Origin: Gp1-AA133 sp964641665
Lineage (GTDB): Bacteria > Acidobacteriota > Terriglobia > Terriglobales > Acidobacteriaceae
NCBI GenBank assembly: GCA_964641665.1
Contig: CAZXKO010000013.1
Coordinates: forward strand, 124,001-188,000
Direction of reading: 5' to 3'
Length of the DNA stretch: 64,000 bases
The notes below the pieces were generated by a model, which searched no databases, was not told where the DNA came from, and saw only the letters and a list, made by a program, of their open reading frames with translations. Positions within the stretch are counted from its first letter, which is position 1; the number at the start of each line of letters is the position of its first letter. Below are positions 51,659-59,093 of this stretch, in pieces. Made by a program: the position numbers and the translations under genes.

Positions 51659-52054
51659 CTACCCCTCCCCCTTCCTCACGCGCGCTGCAAACTTCGACAC
51701 GCTCAGCACCGCCCGCCCCACCGTTCCGCGACCAATCTCCTGCGCCCCGTCGCTGGCCGACACCCGCACCGTATAAAAGCGCCCATCGAACCCCTCGACC
51801 ACCGCCTCGGCCTTGACCCGCGTTCCAATCCCGCTCGCTGCCCGATGCTCAATATGAATCGACGTCCCCACCGTGATCTCATCACCTTCACAGTAAGGCT
51901 GCAGCGCATGAAACGCCGCCGTCTCCATCAGCCGGATCATGTCCGGCGTCGAGTACACCGGCGGCAACGACGGATGATGCGCCGTCAATGTGTGCTGAAA
52001 CTCCACCGTCTCCTCCGCCTCCCCCCGCGCCCCGATGGGCACCGGCTTCACCAT
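51659..52054 (-). CDS. hot-dog fold thioesterase family protein (FlK-like)
   Basis: A 131-aa acyl-CoA thioesterase-like protein. Residues VYSTPDMIRLMETAAFHALQ include the conserved Thr and Glu that, with His in SIHIEHRAASGIGTRV, form the active-site triad of fluoroacetyl-CoA thioesterase type proteins. GGAGG precedes ATG 52054 at good spacing. The substrate is unknown. Confidence 0.85.
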   Translation of the reverse strand: MVKPVPIGARGEAEETVEFQHTLTAHHPSLPPVYSTPDMIRLMETAAFHALQPYCEGDEITVGTSIHIEHRAASGIGTRVKAEAVVEGFDGRFYTVRVSASDGAQEIGRGTVGRAVLSVSKFAARVRKGEG

Positions 52055-52067
52055 CGGCCTTCCTCCC

Positions 52068-52100
52068 GTGTGGCGCGGACACTCCTGTCCGCGTCCGGAC
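52068..52100 (+). repeat. family B hairpin upstream of the thioesterase gene
   Basis: CGCGGACA (52074-52081) pairs with TGTCCGCG (52086-52093), loop CTCC. It starts a few bases from the thioesterase Shine-Dalgarno and could affect its leader. Confidence 0.8.
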
Positions 52101-52215
52101 GCCCCGATCCTATCCCATCCTTCACTCTCGCACTCTCTGCGTCGAAGAGCGCTTCAAAAAAGAAAGCCACCAACCCTGCAAGGGTCAGTGGCTTGAACTG
52201 GTCCAGCACAACGGA

Positions 52216-52917
52216 CTACGCGGCCTTCGCCATCCGCCGCTCCTCGATCCCATCCAGCGCGACCCACAGCGCCTTCGCAGCCGCTTCGGCCGCGGCCAGC
52301 GCCTTCTCGGCCGCCGCCGGATTCGCCGCTACCCGCTTCCCCAGCTGTTCGCGCCACACATTCGAGTGATACACGTCGGCGGTCGCGTGCAGCGAGAAGT
52401 AGCGCGTGGTCCGTTCATCCGCGCCGTAGCTTTCGCGCAACCCACGATCTTTCTCTTTGGCGATGCGCGGCACCTGCGACTCGTACGCGTAGAAAGCAGC
52501 CAGCGCTTCCTCCGGAGTTCCTTCGCTCGCCACATCGCCGAAATGCGCAATCAACCGGTTCACTTCCGGCACCGCCTTATGACCGAATCCGGTGCGCGCC
52601 GCTCCCATCCCCTCGGCGAAGTCGAGCCAGATATCGGAGTGCGCCGCTCCCGCCTCCCCGGACGCAGCCTCCCCGCCTTGCTCGTCGCACATATTTGCCA
52701 GCACCGCGCGCCGCAGTTCGCCCTCATTCAGTCGCAGCGCGAGCGCCGCCAGATAGGTCGGGAACGCCTGCACATGCTGGTAGTAGTCGAGCGCATATTG
52801 ACGCAGGTCCTCGCGCGTCAGTTCTCCCGCGCTCCACGCCTTATAAAACGGATGGCAAAGAAGGTCGTATTTCGCGATGCGTGCGTCCAGTTCCTGAAAA
52901 AACTGCTGGCTGCTCAT
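52216..52917 (-). CDS. CADD/PqqC-like diiron protein, candidate para-aminobenzoate synthase
   Basis: A 233-aa helical protein close to chlamydial CADD, which makes para-aminobenzoate for folate from one of its own tyrosines using a metal centre and oxygen. Shared stretches are HPFYKAWSAGELT, YALDYYQHVQAFPTYL and YESQVPRIAKEKDRGL. Recalled CADD metal ligands map to Glu79, His93, Glu146, His177, Asp181 and His184. The sacrificed tyrosine maps to Tyr25 and the proposed amino-donor lysine to Lys156. A short Gly/Ala insert (81-92) lies between two ligands. GGAGGGGG precedes ATG 52917. No folate gene is adjacent. Confidence 0.85.
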   Translation of the reverse strand: MSSQQFFQELDARIAKYDLLCHPFYKAWSAGELTREDLRQYALDYYQHVQAFPTYLAALALRLNEGELRRAVLANMCDEQGGEAASGEAGAAHSDIWLDFAEGMGAARTGFGHKAVPEVNRLIAHFGDVASEGTPEEALAAFYAYESQVPRIAKEKDRGLRESYGADERTTRYFSLHATADVYHSNVWREQLGKRVAANPAAAEKALAAAEAAAKALWVALDGIEERRMAKAA

Positions 52918-53162
52918 GAAAGTCCCCCTCCCCGAGCAGCCTACTATAAGGGTGCTGAGACTTCTGTGACAAGCGTTCGCCTGTGGAAGACCGATTTCGG
53001 AACGGCGCATCCCCATCCGAATCAGCGCTTTCGCGGCTCGACGTTCTTTCGCACTCCATGCACTGCTCCCCTGCGCCCCCTCGCTCCCTGACCCCTGCCT
53101 TCCCCACGACTTGCTAGAATGAAGCAACGCCCGCGGGGGTTCCCTAGAGTGTATTCGCGGAC

Positions 53163-53294
53163 ATGCAGTTCACCGAACAATTCGACATCGTCGTTGTCGG
53201 CGCTGGACACGCCGGATGCGAGGTTGAGGCGTTTGCGCGGCGTGAGCGGTGCGGGAGCCGCGCGCCGAAATCCCGAGCGGAGCGAGGGACCTAG
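53163..53294 (+). pseudogene. truncated duplicate of the mnmG 5' end
   Basis: The first 60 or so bases repeat the beginning of mnmG with about four substitutions (MQFTEQFDIVVVGAGHAGCE against MQFTEQFDVVVVGAGHAGCE). The frame then enters a family D-like repeat and stops at TAG 53292-53294 after 43 codons. It lies 15 bp upstream of the intact gene. It could still be translated as a leader peptide. Confidence 0.85.
53262..53294 (+). repeat. family D element between the duplicated mnmG starts
   Basis: GCGCCGAAATCCCGAGCGGA followed by GCGAGGGACC matches the core at 56252-56280. It supplies the end of the truncated copy. Confidence 0.75.
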
Positions 53295-53309
53295 CCGAGC
53301 TGGCACAGC

Positions 53310-55487
53310 ATGCAGTTCACCGAACAATTCGACGTAGTCGTTGTCGGCGCCGGACACGCCGGTTGCGAGGCCGCCATGGCCGCCACCCGCATGGGCCTGA
53401 AGACGGCTCTTTACACGCTCAACGTCGATCTCATCGCCCAAATGTCCTGCAACCCCGCCGTGGGCGGAATCGCCAAGGGCCACTTGGTCCGCGAAGTCGA
53501 CGCCCTCGGCGGCATTATGGGCGAAGTCACCGACGCCGTCGGCATCCAGTTCCGCCTCCTGAACACCTCCCGCGGTCCCGCCGTCTGGTCCCCCCGCGCC
53601 CAGTGCGACAAGCAGGCCTACCGCCTGAAAATGCGCGAAGTCCTGGAATCGCAGCCCAACCTGAAAATCAAGCAAGCCGAAGTAGCCGACCTGATCCTGG
53701 AGGACACCCCGAGCCACGTAGGGGCAGACGCCCTCGTCTGCCCAGCCGAGCAAAGCTCGGCAGTTGTCGCCATCGAGAACCGAGAACTGAGTACCGAGAA
53801 CAGCCGCCGAGTTCTGGGCATCAAACTCCGCGACGGCCGCACCGTCCGCGCCCAGGCCGTCATCATCACCACCGGCACTTTCCTGAACGGCCTCATCCAC
53901 TGTGGCGAGCAGCAGTATCCCGCCGGCCGTTCCGGCGAACCCAACGCCGTCCTGCTGGGCGAAGCACTCAAGAAACTCGGCCTGCGCGGCTGCCGCCTCA
54001 AGACCGGCACGCCTCCCCGCCTCGACGGCCGCTCCATCGACTGGTCCCGCTTCCAGGTCCAGCCCGGCGACGACGACCCCACCCCCTTCAGCTTCCGCAC
54101 CAAGCGCGTCGCGCACCATGACAACCAGGTCCCCTGCTACATCGCTTTCACCACCGAGGAAACCCACCGCATCATCCGCGAGAACGTCCACCGCTCTCCC
54201 ATGTACAGCGGCCAGATCCAATCCATCGGTCCACGATATTGTCCTTCGATCGAAGACAAAATCGTCAAGTTCCCCGACAAGCTCCAGCACCAGCTCTTCC
54301 TCGAGCCCGAAGGCCTGAGCACCCACGAGATTTACGTCAACGGCATGAGCACATCGCTGCCCATCGATGTCCAACTCGCCATCCTGAAGTCCATCCCTGG
54401 CCTCGAGTCTGCCGACATGCTCCGCCCCGGCTACGCCATCGAATACGACTCCATCGACCCGACCGAACTCGAGCGCACTCTGGAAACAAAAAAAATCGCC
54501 GGCCTCTTCCTCGCCGGACAGATCAACGGCACCAGCGGCTACGAAGAAGCCGCCTGCCAGGGCCTGATGGCGGGCATCAACGCCGCGCTCAAAGCAAACA
54601 GGGAAGCCCCGCTGATCCTCGACCGCACTGAGGCCTACACCGCCATCCTCGTCGACGACCTCATCTCGAAAGGCACCAACGAACCCTACAGGATGTTCAC
54701 CTCGCGCGCCGAGTTCCGCCTGCAACTCCGCATCGACAACGCCGACCGCCGCCTAACCCCGCACGGCCGCCGCGTAGGCCTGGTTACCGACGAAACCTGG
54801 CGCGACTACCAGGCCAAACAGCACCGCCTGGAGTCCATGAAGCAGGTGCTGGAAAAAACAAAGCTAACCGGAGACATGCTGGCGAAGATAGGGAGCACCA
54901 CAGACCACGTGGGGACGGCCGCCCCCGGCCGTCCAGCCGAGCAAAGGTCGGCAGAGAACATCGCGCAACCGGCGGCGACCAACGACTATTCCTCCGCCTT
55001 GGGCCAGACCCTGGCTCAGTTGCTCAAGCGTCCGGAGTTGACCATCGAACAATTCGCACCCGTCCTGCGCGACCTCGCCCCCGATTTCTTTCACCGCGAC
55101 GACGCCCGCGTAGGGGCAGACGCCCTCGTCTGCCCGGCCGAGCGCAGCTCGGCAATTGCTCCGTCCGCTGCGCTCCCTCTCTCCTCCCAAACCCGCAACG
55201 AACTCAAATCCATCGAAACCGAAATCAAATACGCCGGCTATCTCCACCAGCAGCAGCGCTCCATCGATCGCCTGAAAAAGGCCGAACAGCGCTCGATCCC
55301 CGACTGGTTCGACTACCGCTCCGTCAGCGGCCTCTCCCGCGAAATGCAGGAGAAGCTCCTCAAGATCCGCCCCCGCACCCTCGGCCACGCCTCGCGCATT
55401 CCGGGCGTCACCCCCGCCGCCGTCTCGCTCGTCAATGTGTACATCGAAATCCAGGCCCGCCGCCGCGAGCAGGCAGCCGCGCTGTAG
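53310..55487 (+). CDS. mnmG: tRNA uridine-5-carboxymethylaminomethyl modification enzyme MnmG with three repeat-encoded inserts
   Basis: An FAD protein that with MnmE modifies U34 of several tRNAs. The FAD site GAGHAG (13-18), CNPAVGGIAKGHLVREVDAL and TGTFLNGLIHCGE are conserved, as is the C-terminal IPGVTPAAVSLVNVYIE region. It has 725 aa, about 90 more than usual. The additions are at 132-167, 533-548 and 600-615, each carrying a 48-bp element read as (H/R)VGxxAxxxPAExxSA. Key catalytic segments are not interrupted. No Shine-Dalgarno is evident at the start. No mnmE is in the window. Confidence 0.95.
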   Translation: MQFTEQFDVVVVGAGHAGCEAAMAATRMGLKTALYTLNVDLIAQMSCNPAVGGIAKGHLVREVDALGGIMGEVTDAVGIQFRLLNTSRGPAVWSPRAQCDKQAYRLKMREVLESQPNLKIKQAEVADLILEDTPSHVGADALVCPAEQSSAVVAIENRELSTENSRRVLGIKLRDGRTVRAQAVIITTGTFLNGLIHCGEQQYPAGRSGEPNAVLLGEALKKLGLRGCRLKTGTPPRLDGRSIDWSRFQVQPGDDDPTPFSFRTKRVAHHDNQVPCYIAFTTEETHRIIRENVHRSPMYSGQIQSIGPRYCPSIEDKIVKFPDKLQHQLFLEPEGLSTHEIYVNGMSTSLPIDVQLAILKSIPGLESADMLRPGYAIEYDSIDPTELERTLETKKIAGLFLAGQINGTSGYEEAACQGLMAGINAALKANREAPLILDRTEAYTAILVDDLISKGTNEPYRMFTSRAEFRLQLRIDNADRRLTPHGRRVGLVTDETWRDYQAKQHRLESMKQVLEKTKLTGDMLAKIGSTTDHVGTAAPGRPAEQRSAENIAQPAATNDYSSALGQTLAQLLKRPELTIEQFAPVLRDLAPDFFHRDDARVGADALVCPAERSSAIAPSAALPLSSQTRNELKSIETEIKYAGYLHQQQRSIDRLKKAEQRSIPDWFDYRSVSGLSREMQEKLLKIRPRTLGHASRIPGVTPAAVSLVNVYIEIQARRREQAAAL
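53715..53762 (+). repeat. family A two-hairpin element inside mnmG, copy 1
   Basis: GGGCAGACG / CGTCTGCCC (53722-53730 with 53735-53743) and CCGAGC / GCTCGG (53746-53751 with 53755-53760). Codons 136-151 read HVGADALVCPAEQSSA. A GAGAACCGAGAACTGAG-type repeat follows. Confidence 0.95.
54906..54953 (+). repeat. family A element inside mnmG, copy 2 (GC-rich variant)
   Basis: GGACGGCC / GGCCGTCC (54913-54920 with 54927-54934), then CCGAGC and GGTCGG. Codons 533-548 read HVGTAAPGRPAEQRSA. Confidence 0.9.
55107..55154 (+). repeat. family A element inside mnmG, copy 3
   Basis: GGGCAGACG / CGTCTGCCC (55114-55122 with 55127-55135) and CCGAGC / GCTCGG (55138-55143 with 55147-55152). Codons 600-615 read RVGADALVCPAERSSA. 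Confidence 0.95.
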
Positions 55488-55499
55488 CCCACCCGCCCG

Positions 55500-55538
55500 T
55501 AGACCTTCTCCGCGTCCTCTGCGGTTTAAGATTTTTCT
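55500..55538 (+). terminator. family E repeat acting as possible mnmG terminator
   Basis: CTTCTCCGCGTCCTCTGCGG followed by TTTAAGATTTTT. CCGC (55510-55513) pairs with GCGG (55521-55524). The stem is short, so termination is uncertain. Confidence 0.4.
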
Positions 55539-55547
55539 TCGCTAGGC

Positions 55548-55582
55548 CAAAAAAGCGAAAAGCCCGCCGTCTCCAGCGGGCC
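55548..55582 (-). terminator. rho-independent terminator of the peroxiredoxin gene
   Basis: GCCCGC (55562-55567) pairs with GCGGGC (55576-55581). On the minus strand the stem is followed by TTTTCGCTTTTTT. It lies just after the peroxiredoxin stop codon. Confidence 0.85.
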
Positions 55583-55603
55583 AGCACAAACGAAACGCGA
55601 CCT

Positions 55604-56092
55604 CTATCCGCTGATCTTCCGCAACTCCTCCAGCAGCCCCTCTATATCCGGCAGCTGGTCGATCGGATACACCTTCGCAAACCGGATCACGCCTTCCTTA
55701 TCCACAATGAATGCCGCCCGCTCGCTGATTCCCGGCACCGGCGCCTTTTCCCGCAGGATGTCGAACTTCCGCGTGACATCTCCGTGCGGATAAAAATCCG
55801 CGCACAGCGGAAAGCGCATCATGCCGATCTCCTTCCGCTGCCACGCCAGGTGACTCTGGATCGAATCTACGCTGATGTCGATCAGGTGTCCCCCGGCCGA
55901 CACGAATTTGTCGCGCAGCGAATCCAGAATCGGCAATTGCGACTCGCACGTCGGCGTCCAGTCCAGCGGATGAAACGTCACTACCACGTGCTTCTTTCCC
56001 AGGTAGTCGCGCAGCCGGAACCTCAGGTGCCGCTCACCCTCGACCGCCGGCAATTCAAAATCCGGCGCTCGCTCTCCAACCCTTAACGCCAC
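55604..56092 (-). CDS. peroxiredoxin (AhpC/TSA family)
   Basis: A 162-aa thiol peroxidase. The peroxidatic Cys49 is in PLDWTPTCESQ, with the preceding Thr and Pro of the family motif. A second cysteine in FPLCADFYP (about 98) may resolve the disulfide. The start is GTG 56092, preceded by AAGGGG 7 bases upstream. It has its own terminator. Confidence 0.92.
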   Translation of the reverse strand: MALRVGERAPDFELPAVEGERHLRFRLRDYLGKKHVVVTFHPLDWTPTCESQLPILDSLRDKFVSAGGHLIDISVDSIQSHLAWQRKEIGMMRFPLCADFYPHGDVTRKFDILREKAPVPGISERAAFIVDKEGVIRFAKVYPIDQLPDIEGLLEELRKISG

Positions 56093-56419
56093 AAACTGCC
56101 CCTTCCGTCCGCGTAGTTCAGATCGCTCATTCTACAGAAGACCTCCGTTGTGATCGTGCATCGGCTTGGAACTAAAACCTGTTATCCTGAGCGAAGAGGC
56201 GCCCGCCGAACGCAGTCGAAGTTGAGGTGCTTAGCCGGCGTCTGAGCCGGCTGCCGAAATCCCGAGCGCAGTCGAGGGAGCTTGGACCGGTGATGTTACG
56301 CCTTGCCTGGACAGAAATTTCTGCACCGGCCGCAAAAGTCCTGATTCCCGGAGAACTGCGTCGGGAAAATTAACCTCCCCGTAACAATTCCCCTCCGCCT
56401 GGACCCGTAAAATCGCCGG
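56093..56419. other. 327-bp divergent intergenic region with nested repeats
   Basis: It separates the peroxiredoxin (minus) and STAS (plus) genes. Most of 56180-56286 is a composite repeat. The remaining 130 bp before the STAS gene should hold its promoter, but I see no strong -35/-10 pair. Confidence 0.5.
56180..56286 (+). repeat. composite family D element with internal hairpin
   Basis: Outer words TTATCCTGAGCGAAGAGGCG and CCGAACGCAGTCGAAG are followed by AGCCGGC / GCCGGCT (56233-56239 with 56246-56252) and then a second core AATCCCGAGCGCAGTCGAGG. Confidence 0.8.
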
Positions 56420-56770
56420 ATGCCGCTACAGTCCCAAGAACCGCTGCATATCGACGATCTCGAGGGTCCCCGGCCCGGCCAAAGAATCCTCCACCTTCAA
56501 GGCCCGGTCGTGCTCGCGACTCTGTTCCAGTTCCAGGCAGCGATCCGCGCCAAAGACTCTGCCATCCTGATCATCGATTTCACCGGGGTTCCTTACATCG
56601 ACTCAGCCGGCATCGGCGCGCTGGTCGGCGCCTACGTCACCCATAATAAGGATGGACGCTCGCTCGCCCTGGTCGGCGTCAGCGATCGCATCCACACCGC
56701 CCTGGCTGTCACCCGCGTCGAGCAGTTTTTCCGCTTCTTCAATACGCTGGCCGACGCCGAACAGGCCTAG
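56420..56770 (+). CDS. STAS-domain anti-sigma factor antagonist
   Basis: A 116-aa SpoIIAA-like protein. The phosphorylation site is Ser62 in YIDSAGIGALVG. Such proteins bind an anti-sigma kinase when unphosphorylated. No anti-sigma factor or sigma factor is adjacent, so its partner must be elsewhere. The ATG at 56420 lacks a clear ribosome site. Confidence 0.85.
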   Translation: MPLQSQEPLHIDDLEGPRPGQRILHLQGPVVLATLFQFQAAIRAKDSAILIIDFTGVPYIDSAGIGALVGAYVTHNKDGRSLALVGVSDRIHTALAVTRVEQFFRFFNTLADAEQA

Positions 56771-56835
56771 ACGGAAGTTGCAGGAACTCACGATTCGTCC
56801 GCCCATGCCCCTGGGCCTGCGAAAAAATAAAAAAC

Positions 56836-56890
56836 TGTCATCCTGAGCGAAGTGAGGCGCCCGCCGAACGCAGTCGAAGGACCCCGTGTC
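56836..56890 (+). repeat. family D element
   Basis: GTCATCCTGAGCGAAGTGAG, then GCCGAACGCAGTCGAAGGAC and CCCGTGTCC, in the 245-bp gap between convergent genes. Confidence 0.85.
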
Positions 56891-57015
56891 CCCAAGGGTG
56901 CGGCACCGGCCCCGACCAATTTTCCACCACGGCCCCCTTTCGCTCGTGGGAACACCACACCTTCTGGGGCACCTTTCTGCACGAGCGGGTTGCGCTCAAG
57001 CATCGGTCATGCCCC

Positions 57016-58152
57016 TCACGACCCCTCCCGCTCTCTCTCCAGCAGCTGCATCCGCCCACGCCACTTTAAATAGCCCTTCTTCCATGTTCGGCCCGCCTGC
57101 GTCAACGGATTCTTCGTGCCCAGAAACTCGCGCGGCTGCCTTTCGAAATCCTCCATCAACTCGCGGTAGCCGCCGGCACGTGCCGTCCCCCTCTGCTGCG
57201 CTTGCGCGGCCAGCAGGTCCAGGACCTTGTCCACGTCGCACACCAGCGCCAACACCGAGCGAAACTTCAACGCCACCTCCGCGGCGCAGTCGGGCAAATC
57301 GAAGACCGCAAAGATCGCCGCCAGGTTCAGCACTTTCTCACCCGTCAGCCGTTTCGCGAACTCGTCATAGAGACCGCTCCCCAGATCACGCGCATACATA
57401 GCGTCTCCCTGATGCACCCGTCCCGTCTCCGTTGCACCCGGCGCGCGCCCGCTGAACCGGCTGGGCAGAGCCGCAGTCGAATACCGCCGAATCGAAAGAT
57501 TGAACAACTCGAATCCTTGCGCCTTTAGGAACCGGTCCACGTTGTGGAAGGCGCCATCCGTTTCCTCATGCGATCCCCAGAAACGCACCTCGATGCCAAC
57601 ACCCAGAACTGCCAGCTCGGTCAACCTCTGATCGAACGTCTGGAGAATGTCGAAGTCTTTCCCATCGACGTCGATCTTCAGGAAGTCGAGGCTGGCAATG
57701 CCCTCGCTCTTAAGGTATTCGGGAACGATCACCGGCGATTCGGGATTCGCCAGCCGGCTCTCCGGCCACAAATTCGCCGAGCGTTTTTCCTTGTCGGTAA
57801 CCGGCTTGTCCTTCGGATAAGCAATCTCCAGGTACCGTGCTGTGCTCAAGCGCGGCCACGGATTGCGCTCCAGGTCCGGCTTTCCTTTCTTCTTGTCCGC
57901 GAAAGGATGATCCGGCGCAATGCCGGCGAAGACATTCAAATACGTGACGCCGGGATTTTTCTCCGCAGCCCGCAACCGTTCAATTTCGGCAACGTCCGCA
58001 TCAATCCCAATCGCATGCAGCCCGCGCCCCAGCCGCCGCCACTGCCGGTCGATCCCGCCCGAGCAGCCGACATCCACTAGCTGAAATGCGCCCGGCTTCG
58101 CGATTTCCGCCACGTAGTCAAGCAGCGGACACGAGTTGACCAGTCCGTCCAC
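57016..58152 (-). CDS. FkbM family methyltransferase
   Basis: A 378-aa SAM-dependent methyltransferase. It has the SAM-binding LVDVGCSGGIDRQW, IGIDADVAEIERL and FLKIDVDGKDFDILQ, typical for FkbM proteins that methylate sugars or glycoconjugates. An unusual C-terminal 100 residues are rich in charged helices (RELMEDFERQPREFLG). The GTG start at 58152 is preceded by GGAGGAG. No sugar biosynthesis cluster is nearby. Confidence 0.85.
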   Translation of the reverse strand: MDGLVNSCPLLDYVAEIAKPGAFQLVDVGCSGGIDRQWRRLGRGLHAIGIDADVAEIERLRAAEKNPGVTYLNVFAGIAPDHPFADKKKGKPDLERNPWPRLSTARYLEIAYPKDKPVTDKEKRSANLWPESRLANPESPVIVPEYLKSEGIASLDFLKIDVDGKDFDILQTFDQRLTELAVLGVGIEVRFWGSHEETDGAFHNVDRFLKAQGFELFNLSIRRYSTAALPSRFSGRAPGATETGRVHQGDAMYARDLGSGLYDEFAKRLTGEKVLNLAAIFAVFDLPDCAAEVALKFRSVLALVCDVDKVLDLLAAQAQQRGTARAGGYRELMEDFERQPREFLGTKNPLTQAGRTWKKGYLKWRGRMQLLEREREGS

Positions 58153-58202
58153 CGTTCCGCTCTCCTCCCAGTATGCCGTCCCACAAGTCTGCCTGCAAAG
58201 TC

Positions 58203-58247
58203 TGTCATCCCGGCCGAGCGCAGCGAGTGGAGGAACCTTGTGTTTTC
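58203..58247 (+). repeat. family D element, shortened
   Basis: GTCATCCCGGCCGAGCGCAG, then GTGGAGGAACCTTGTGTTTT. Confidence 0.75.
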
Positions 58248-58288
58248 CAGATCGTTTTCAAAACCTGGTCAGGCACATCACCGGTCGC

Positions 58289-58927
58289 TTATTCCCGGGA
58301 CGCAATACTCCCGCAACACCCGCACGCCTTCCCCCGGATTGCTTCTCGCGCCTCCCAAACAATCAGCGGCGTGATCAGCAACGCCGCCGCTGGGTCTGCC
58401 CACGCCAGATGCCAGACGGCGTGCACCGCGAGTCCTGCCAGCGCAATCAACGAGAGATACGCGCACAAGGCCGACTCCGCCGCATCCGCGCGCAAGGCTG
58501 CGCTTCCCGTCGCTGCCGACAGCCGGCGCTTCTCCCGCGCCAACCACGGCATCATTAGCGCCGCGGCCGCCAGGATCACGATTCCCAAATAGCTCGGGCG
58601 CGCTTCGCCGTAACCCAGAAGATTCATCGCCGCAGCTAACACTACGTAGACGGCGAGCAGGTATAGCAGCGCTCCGGCAATGCGGGCAGCCCGGCGTTCA
58701 TCGGCTTCACGCGCTGCCGGCGACCGAAACCGCCACAACACCACCCCGGCCGAGAGCAGTTCGATCGTGCTGTCTCCGCCAAAAGCCACCAGCGCCGGAC
58801 TGTGCGCCCGCCACGCCGCTGTGAGGGCCACCACCGCTTCCACACTCATCCAGGCAATGGTGATCGTCTGAACCCGATGAATCCGGCGGAGAGCCCCCGA
58901 AGGCAAAATTTGCAGATTCGACGCCAT
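58289..58927 (-). CDS. cation-efflux-like six-helix membrane protein
   Basis: A 212-aa membrane protein. FGGDSTIELLSAGVVLW and LRADAAESALCAYLSLIALAG resemble the metal-binding second and fifth helices of CDF transporters, but the cytoplasmic domain is absent. The C-terminus has CGCCGS, a possible metal-binding cluster. GAGG lies just before the ATG. A CDF-related metal transporter is likely; the substrate is unknown. Confidence 0.75.
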   Translation of the reverse strand: MASNLQILPSGALRRIHRVQTITIAWMSVEAVVALTAAWRAHSPALVAFGGDSTIELLSAGVVLWRFRSPAAREADERRAARIAGALLYLLAVYVVLAAAMNLLGYGEARPSYLGIVILAAAALMMPWLAREKRRLSAATGSAALRADAAESALCAYLSLIALAGLAVHAVWHLAWADPAAALLITPLIVWEAREAIRGKACGCCGSIASRE

Positions 58928-58944
58928 CGAACCTCATCAAGCTA

Positions 58945-59023
58945 GCCGCGAAGCGGCGAAAGAATAAAGCCCACGGCGTAAGCCGTGGGAAAGCGTAACA
59001 AAACCAACAAGCCCCAGCGGGGC
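58945..59023. repeat. three tandem hairpins with common GAAAG linkers
   Basis: Hairpin 1 GCCGC-GAA-GCGGC (58945-58957); hairpin 2 CCCACGGC-GTAA-GCCGTGGG (58970-58989), a GNRA-type loop; hairpin 3 GCCCC-AGC-GGGGC (59011-59023). GGCGAAAGAA follows hairpins 1 and 3 and GGAAAGCG follows hairpin 2. The block fills the gap after the minus-strand transporter gene. Confidence 0.85.
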
Positions 59024-59093
59024 GAAAGAAACTGCCCACGCGCACTCCTCAGGCCCCGGCGGCACCCCCGACCCCTTCCGCACAGGCGCAGGC

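Noticed and set aside
53022..54725. A 567-codon minus-strand open frame opposite mnmG
   Set aside because: It is antisense to a certain gene, starts inside it, and its translation (Gly/Val/Asp rich) is typical of the shadow of a GC-rich coding strand.
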